36,549 bases of DNA from Myxococcales bacterium (GTDB lineage: Bacteria; Myxococcota_A; Polyangia; Polyangiales; Polyangiaceae), in NCBI GenBank assembly GCA_025355005.1, contig JANXLV010000240.1, positions 1-36,549 of the forward strand. Reading direction: 5' to 3'. The notes below the pieces were generated by a model. The model was given only the letters and a program-made list of their open reading frames with translations. It was not told the DNA's origin and ran no database searches. Shown piece after piece: positions 32,529 through 36,549 of this stretch; within the stretch, counting starts at the first letter, position 1, and every line of letters begins with the position of its first letter. The translations under genes were made by a program, and so were the position numbers.

Positions 32529-34679
32529 TCAGAGCCCGATGATGAGGCGGTAGCCGAGCGCAGTCTGGATGCCGCGCATGTTGACGCTGGCGACGTCGCG
32601 AGAGGCCACCGTCGTGGCGCGATAGCCGCCTTCCAGAAACGCGGCGCCTGGGCCGACCTTGACCTCACCGCCGATGAGGCCGGTGAGGCCGAGGACCTTG
32701 GCGCTGCCCTGATCGACGCTGCTCGCCAGGTGATCGCCGACGAGGTGCGAGAAGCTCGCGCTCTCGAAGAGGGCCTCCGGCGTGACACCGAGGTACGGCC
32801 GGAAGCGGCTTTCGTAGGTGCCGTAGCGATACTGGAGCGGCAGTCCGATCGAGAACGCATGCAGCTGGCCGACGGCGACGCGGCCCGCGGTGTTACCGCT
32901 CGCGTCCGCCGCAGAGAACTCCTCGCGGAAGTAGCCCTCGAGACCGCCGTCGATGCCGAGCGAGATGATGCCGGGCCCGAGTCGCAGCGAATAGCCCGCG
33001 CCGATGCGGCCGCGCCCGCCGCTCTGCTGGAGCCCGTTGTTCACGAAGCCTGCGCCGCCGTCGGCATGGATCTCGAGCGCGGCCTTCGCCTCCTCCGCGA
33101 TGGGACCGGTCGGCTTCTTGTCGCCTTCGACCTTGTCCTTCGGCGGCTGGTCGAGCGTCACCGTGATCACGGGGCTGTTCTCGTCACCGACATGGACTGC
33201 GAAGCCGAGCTGCGCCGCGCCGTGCTTCCAGCGCGCAGGCGCCTTGTAGGTCCCGGGGGCGCCCGCCGACACGAACACGCCGATGCTCGCGTCGTCGCCT
33301 GGAACCGGCTTCACTTCGACGCCGTCGAGCGGGGCCTTCTCCGCGTCGGTGAGCACGATCTTGAGCTCGCCCTCGTCGAAGTTTTCCTTCGTGTGCGTGA
33401 CGGTGGCGCTGGCGACGCGCGGTCCGACCTTGGCGCCTGCGATCTCGCGCACGGTGACCGCGCCGTCCGCGGTGATGGCGCAGCGGACCGACGTGGCACG
33501 CACGGTGTCGATCTCGAACGCGCCAGCAGTGGGCGCCAGCGGTCCGCCTGCGACGCCGCAGTAGGCGCCGTTGGGCGTGACCTCGACGGAGGCGCGGCGC
33601 GGCCCCTTCGGCGTCACCTTGATGTCGCCGACGATCACGCGCTGCGCTGGCGAAAAAGCGCCTTCGAAGCCATCCGCATCGATCGCGCTCACGCGCACGA
33701 AATAGGTGCCCGGCGTGCCAGCGATCGAGAGCGCGGTGTTGCTCGAGGGCACGACCGCGTCGGACACGAGCTCACCGAAGTCGCCGTCGCGGCTGACCTG
33801 CAGACGGAACGTCGCGGGCATGTCACCAGGACCCGACCCCGGTCCATACGACCCGGAGATCTCCGCCTTGCCGTCGGGGCTCGCGAAGATGACGGCCGGC
33901 GGCGGCGCGCCGAACATGGGCGCGGGAGGCAACGGCTTTGGCTGGCCCGGCGCCTTGCCGGTCTCCACCTTCACGCCGAAGCCCTCGCGAACGTCGACGT
34001 TCTTCTTGCCAACCGTGAGCACCGACGTGCCCTTGTATGCAGCGACGCGCGTGGCTCCCCCGGCGTCGACGGAGACCTTCACCTCTCCACGCATCTGGAC
34101 GCGCGCGCTGGGCGTGGCGAGCGTCAGCGGCCTGCGACCGCTCGGGTCGCCCATGCGCGTGCGCTGCTCACCCGCGAGGAGGATGGAGTCGCCCGCGAGC
34201 GAGCCTGCGACCGCCTTCGGTGGCGCGGAGACGGTGACCTGCGTGCGCTCGCCCATGCGAATGCGTGACTCGTCCGGGAACACGAGCTCCACCGAGCTCG
34301 CCGCGTCCGTTGCGACCTTCGCGCCGCGCGTGATGGTCTCGCCAGCAGCAGCCGGGTGGCCGCCGTCGACCGTCACAGTGCCACGCGGCCGGACGACGAT
34401 CGCCTCGGGCGGCCTGGGATCGGGGGGCAGCGCGCGCGCGGGCTTCGGCGAGAGCTTGATGACGTCGCCGGGCTTGAGCACGTGCGGTGGTGCTCCCCAC
34501 GTCGGGTTCGCGATGTGGATCAGATCGACCCTGCGGCTGTCACCGTAGAACCGAGCGGCAACGGCGCCGCACGTGTCGCCCTCCTGCACCGTGTACTCGC
34601 TGGGTACTGGCGCGGCGTGTGCGACGTCGGCCTGGATGACGACGAGCGAAGCCAAGGGGAGGACGAGCCACGATTTCAT
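32529..34679 (-). CDS. Secreted LysM-FecR protein with C-terminal beta-barrel-like domain
   Basis: The 716-residue protein has a signal peptide (cleavage near AHA, residue 22) and a LysM domain (about 28-77: YTVQEGDTCGAVAARFYG, HVLKPGDVIKL) that should bind peptidoglycan. A FecR-type domain follows (about 100-205: TVTVDGGHPAAAGETITRGA, ELVFPDESRIRMG), then beta-sandwich segments. The last 190 residues have alternating hydrophobic strands ending GYRLIIGL, resembling an outer-membrane beta-barrel of the OmpA or porin-like kind. The protein would thus span from wall to outer membrane. It lies five bases after the DUF1624-like gene in the same direction. LysM-FecR proteins are common in myxobacteria, but their role is unknown to me. 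Confidence 0.8.
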   Translation of the reverse strand: MKSWLVLPLASLVVIQADVAHAAPVPSEYTVQEGDTCGAVAARFYGDSRRVDLIHIANPTWGAPPHVLKPGDVIKLSPKPARALPPDPRPPEAIVVRPRGTVTVDGGHPAAAGETITRGAKVATDAASSVELVFPDESRIRMGERTQVTVSAPPKAVAGSLAGDSILLAGEQRTRMGDPSGRRPLTLATPSARVQMRGEVKVSVDAGGATRVAAYKGTSVLTVGKKNVDVREGFGVKVETGKAPGQPKPLPPAPMFGAPPPAVIFASPDGKAEISGSYGPGSGPGDMPATFRLQVSRDGDFGELVSDAVVPSSNTALSIAGTPGTYFVRVSAIDADGFEGAFSPAQRVIVGDIKVTPKGPRRASVEVTPNGAYCGVAGGPLAPTAGAFEIDTVRATSVRCAITADGAVTVREIAGAKVGPRVASATVTHTKENFDEGELKIVLTDAEKAPLDGVEVKPVPGDDASIGVFVSAGAPGTYKAPARWKHGAAQLGFAVHVGDENSPVITVTLDQPPKDKVEGDKKPTGPIAEEAKAALEIHADGGAGFVNNGLQQSGGRGRIGAGYSLRLGPGIISLGIDGGLEGYFREEFSAADASGNTAGRVAVGQLHAFSIGLPLQYRYGTYESRFRPYLGVTPEALFESASFSHLVGDHLASSVDQGSAKVLGLTGLIGGEVKVGPGAAFLEGGYRATTVASRDVASVNMRGIQTALGYRLIIGL

Positions 34680-34684
34680 GGCCG

Positions 34685-35722
34685 TCAGCTTCTCACACGG
34701 TGTCGCGACACGGAAGTTCTATGCAGAACTGCGTCCCACGCCCACGTGAGCAGGGTCATCGCCACGAGCGTCGCGATCACCGCCAGGACGACGCCTGGGA
34801 CACCGAGCGCGGGGCCGATGCGTGAGCGCAAGCTCAGCGGATGGCGGCCATACACGAGGGCGACATGCACGACATAGAGGAAGAGAGAGCGACGTCCAAG
34901 CAGCGCCAGGAACGCATCAAGACGTGGAGGCAGGCGCGCACGTCCCATCGCCCAGCCCAGAAACGCGACGCTCGCGAAGCGAAGTGCGGCGTTCGCCGGC
35001 CCGGTTCGGTAGCGATCGTGAGGCGGAAGCGGCAAGAACAGGAGGACGAGCGCAGCGATCCCCGCGCCGCTCGCGAGGACCAACCGCGCCCCTTCCGCGG
35101 AGCCTGCGCGCCCGGTCAGGCTGCAGCCACCGGCGGCGACCAATGCGTACGAAAGCCATGGAAACAAGGGGAATTGCGTCGCGACTGACACGGTGAGGTA
35201 TGGGGCGATCGGGGCGGGTGCATGCGCGCCCACGTCGCCGATGAACGGGCCCACGCCGAGCGCGAGCGCACCGATGAAGATCGCGGCCCACGGCCATCGA
35301 ATGGGCGCGACCGTGGCGAGCGCCGCGAGGATAGCGAGCGCGCACGCGATCACCTGGAGGATGTCCGACTGGAAAAACAGCGCGAGCTCATCGGCGGCGC
35401 CCGTCCGTACGTACCCGATGAGGCCGCTCGCGTGCATCACGTAGCCAAGCACGAAGAGCCCCCCGGCGCGCAGGAGGCGCGGGCGCAGCGCGCCGGAGGG
35501 TCGCAGCGCGAACGATGCGCCCACACAGAAGAGGAAGGCGGGCGCCACGAGCCCGAAGGCCATGTCGGCGATGCGGAAGCCAGGCGTCGCACGGAGATCA
35601 TCGCGAAGCACCGCGTGAGTGACGTGGACCACCACCATTCCGATCGCCGCGATACCGCGCAGGCGGTCGAGCCACGGGACACGTGCCGCTTGCTCGTTGG
35701 GCGCCGTCACCGGCACCACCAT
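34685..35722 (-). CDS. Polytopic membrane protein of the DUF1624/HGSNAT-like acyltransferase family
   Basis: The 345-residue product begins RVPWLDRLRGIAAIGMVVVHVTHAVL, the conserved first-helix motif (LD-x2-RG, His) of the DUF1624 / heparan-alpha-glucosaminide N-acetyltransferase-like family. It then has about nine hydrophobic segments and a final LYVVHVALVYGRHPLS. Members transfer acyl groups across the inner membrane to sugars or other acceptors; the substrate here is unknown. ATG 35722 is preferred. A TTG at 35776 would add a Pro/Thr-rich stretch. The LysM-FecR gene follows five bases later, so both form an operon, suggesting an envelope glycan or surface role. Confidence 0.82.
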   Translation of the reverse strand: MVVPVTAPNEQAARVPWLDRLRGIAAIGMVVVHVTHAVLRDDLRATPGFRIADMAFGLVAPAFLFCVGASFALRPSGALRPRLLRAGGLFVLGYVMHASGLIGYVRTGAADELALFFQSDILQVIACALAILAALATVAPIRWPWAAIFIGALALGVGPFIGDVGAHAPAPIAPYLTVSVATQFPLFPWLSYALVAAGGCSLTGRAGSAEGARLVLASGAGIAALVLLFLPLPPHDRYRTGPANAALRFASVAFLGWAMGRARLPPRLDAFLALLGRRSLFLYVVHVALVYGRHPLSLRSRIGPALGVPGVVLAVIATLVAMTLLTWAWDAVLHRTSVSRHRVRS

Positions 35723-36267
35723 ACCGTGGGTTGGAGGGGGGGTTGGAGTCAGGCTGACCGAGGAAGCTGTGTACAACCGGTGGGGGTGGTGCTCGTAAGC
35801 TGAGGTGTCTCTGGGGGAGACCTGTGTACAGCGCGTGCCGGGAGTTCAGTGTTTCCGTAGCCTTTCCATGGAGCCCAGAATCACACCCGACCACGTGAAC
35901 GGACAGGCACCCCTGTCGGCTCTGCTGCACCTGGCCTAGCCGGGACGAAATACGAGATGGAGTATCCATATTTCTTTGCACGCACTAGATATTGGGGGTA
36001 GAAGCGAGATTCCTCTTCGCTGACGGGTGTGCTCCTCCCCCGTCGGCAGTGCTGGATTGGACTGAACGGGCGGGATGTTGGCACGCCTCCGGCATGCAGG
36101 GGTGAACAGGTGGGGAGCGGTACATTTGCAAAGCGCACACGTTGACCCGTGGTAGACCTGAACGTACGTTCAAGGTCTAGCCTTGTAGCGCTTCCTGTAG
36201 GGCTTGGCTCATCAGGGAGACGGTGAAACGCGCGCGCTTGCAAAGAAGACAGTCGACGGGGCGAGCA
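35723..36267. other. Long intergenic region before the ribonucleotide reductase gene
   Basis: This 545-base stretch has no supported gene. It holds two CTGTGTACA direct repeats (35767 and 35822), GC-rich hairpins (for example GACGGG with CCCGTC near 36024-36045), a weak sigma-54-like match at 36079-36094, and a promoter plus LexA-like dyad at 36142-36179. From the predicted start to ATG 36268 only about 90 bases remain, too few for a cobalamin riboswitch. Confidence 0.5.
36142..36179 (+). promoter_or_regulatory. Promoter with overlapping LexA-like (SOS box) dyad
   Basis: TTGACC (36142) and TACGTT (36165) are 17 bases apart, a plausible -35/-10 pair. Overlapping the -10 is a dyad: the perfect palindrome GAACGTACGTTC at 36160-36171, flanked by TAGACCT and AGGTCTA (36153-36179, with one extra base). 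GAAC-N4-GTTC is the core of the Gram-positive LexA box and is close to the site described for Myxococcus LexA. Its position would block RNA polymerase. Confidence 0.5.
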
Positions 36268-36549
36268 ATGGCACAATCGAACTTTGGAGCGAACGTGGGA
36301 ACGAACGGCAAGCAGGGGTCGCACCAGACCCATCAGAATCAGTCGCCCAAGAAACCGGGCGCCCATGGACACGCACACCAATCTTCGACTGGCACCAAAG
36401 CCAACGCCAGCGCGAACGCGACCAGCGCCAACGCCAGCAACGCAAAAGGCAGCGCTTCGACGCGTGCCCGTGGCGTGCAGGTCGGCCGCCACTTCACGCG
36501 CTCGTCCGTGAACCCGCTCGAAGAGGTCGTCTACGAGCGCCGCTCCAGC
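36268..36549 (+). CDS. nrdJ: Adenosylcobalamin-dependent ribonucleotide reductase, N-terminal part (partial)
   Basis: The first 94 residues are visible before the window ends. Residues 1-72 are a low-complexity extension rich in Asn, Ala, Ser, Gln and Thr (KANASANATSANAS). Residues from about 77 read FTRSSVNPLEEVVYERRSS, matching the N-terminal entry of class II vitamin-B12-dependent reductases (FT-x-GV-P-x-EVEWE-R). The enzyme reduces ribonucleotides to deoxyribonucleotides with or without oxygen. The start is at ATG 36268, with only a weak GGGG ribosome-binding site. The catalytic part lies outside the window. A LexA-like dyad precedes it. Confidence 0.7.
   Translation, partial: MAQSNFGANVGTNGKQGSHQTHQNQSPKKPGAHGHAHQSSTGTKANASANATSANASNAKGSASTRARGVQVGRHFTRSSVNPLEEVVYERRSS

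Noticed and set aside
35598..35981. Minus-strand frame overlapping the start of the DUF1624-like gene
   Set aside because: Low-complexity translation in another frame of a recognised gene and of the intergenic region.
36079..36094. Sigma-54-like match TGGCACG-N4-CGGCA upstream of the ribonucleotide reductase
   Set aside because: The -12 element lacks the TT of TTGC, there is no GACC palindrome at enhancer distance, and a better sigma-70-like promoter lies closer to the gene.
36180..36267. Possible cobalamin riboswitch before the B12-dependent reductase
   Set aside because: Only about 90 bases of leader and no B12-box-like sequence.

Overview
The window is high-GC DNA with the typical gene set of a large-genome soil myxobacterium. 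Several proteins point that way: many lipoproteins with Gly/Asp/Ser-rich linkers behind the lipid-anchored Cys, a PEGA-type protein with a poly-proline segment, large Cys-rich secreted lipoproteins, a Topo III-RecQ fusion, TrmFO and a B12-type ribonucleotide reductase. My best placement is Myxococcota, probably Polyangiales. This rests on protein character, not on any marker phylogeny.

Left part (1-1760): one membrane-anchored hypothetical protein, an array of GGCC-containing repeats, and a 66-residue secreted Cys-rich peptide, with little else. From 1761 to 10627 all genes are on the minus strand and encode envelope proteins: a PEGA-domain protein and a small lipoprotein ending at a 26-bp palindromic terminator, then a giant Cys-rich lipoprotein followed 29 bp later by a lipid-anchored zinc metalloprotease. 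Methylmalonyl-CoA epimerase (minus) is divergent from a tightly coupled plus-strand operon (11202-16298): lipoprotein, PlsB acyltransferase, MepA-like endopeptidase and a beta-class DNA methyltransferase. Each of the three junctions is a 4-base ATGA overlap. The methyltransferase gene runs 143 bp into the convergent trmFO gene.

Middle part (17811-23596): a sigma-like protein carrying its own transmembrane helix and extracytoplasmic domain, a PHP-domain phosphoesterase-like protein, a bifunctional Rel/SpoT enzyme, and hemW divergent from it. From 23791 to 27798 a single 1335-residue polypeptide joins topoisomerase III to RecQ helicase through a linker made of hexanucleotide microsatellites.

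Right part: a lipoprotein with a probable TTG start, an M16 metalloprotease pair (active plus HXXEH-less partner, translationally coupled), a 98-residue coiled-coil protein, a LysM-FecR-barrel protein in an operon with a DUF1624-like membrane protein, and the start of an adenosylcobalamin-dependent ribonucleotide reductase cut by the window edge.

The most interesting non-coding signals are two sigma-54-type (-24/-12) promoters. One lies before the coiled-coil gene and one before the Topo III-RecQ gene. Each has a GACC-NN-GGTC palindrome 75-107 bp upstream, as expected for a shared enhancer-binding protein. A LexA-like GAAC-N4-GTTC dyad also overlaps a promoter-like sequence upstream of the ribonucleotide reductase. 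No rRNA, tRNA, CRISPR array, complete insertion sequence or prophage was seen.
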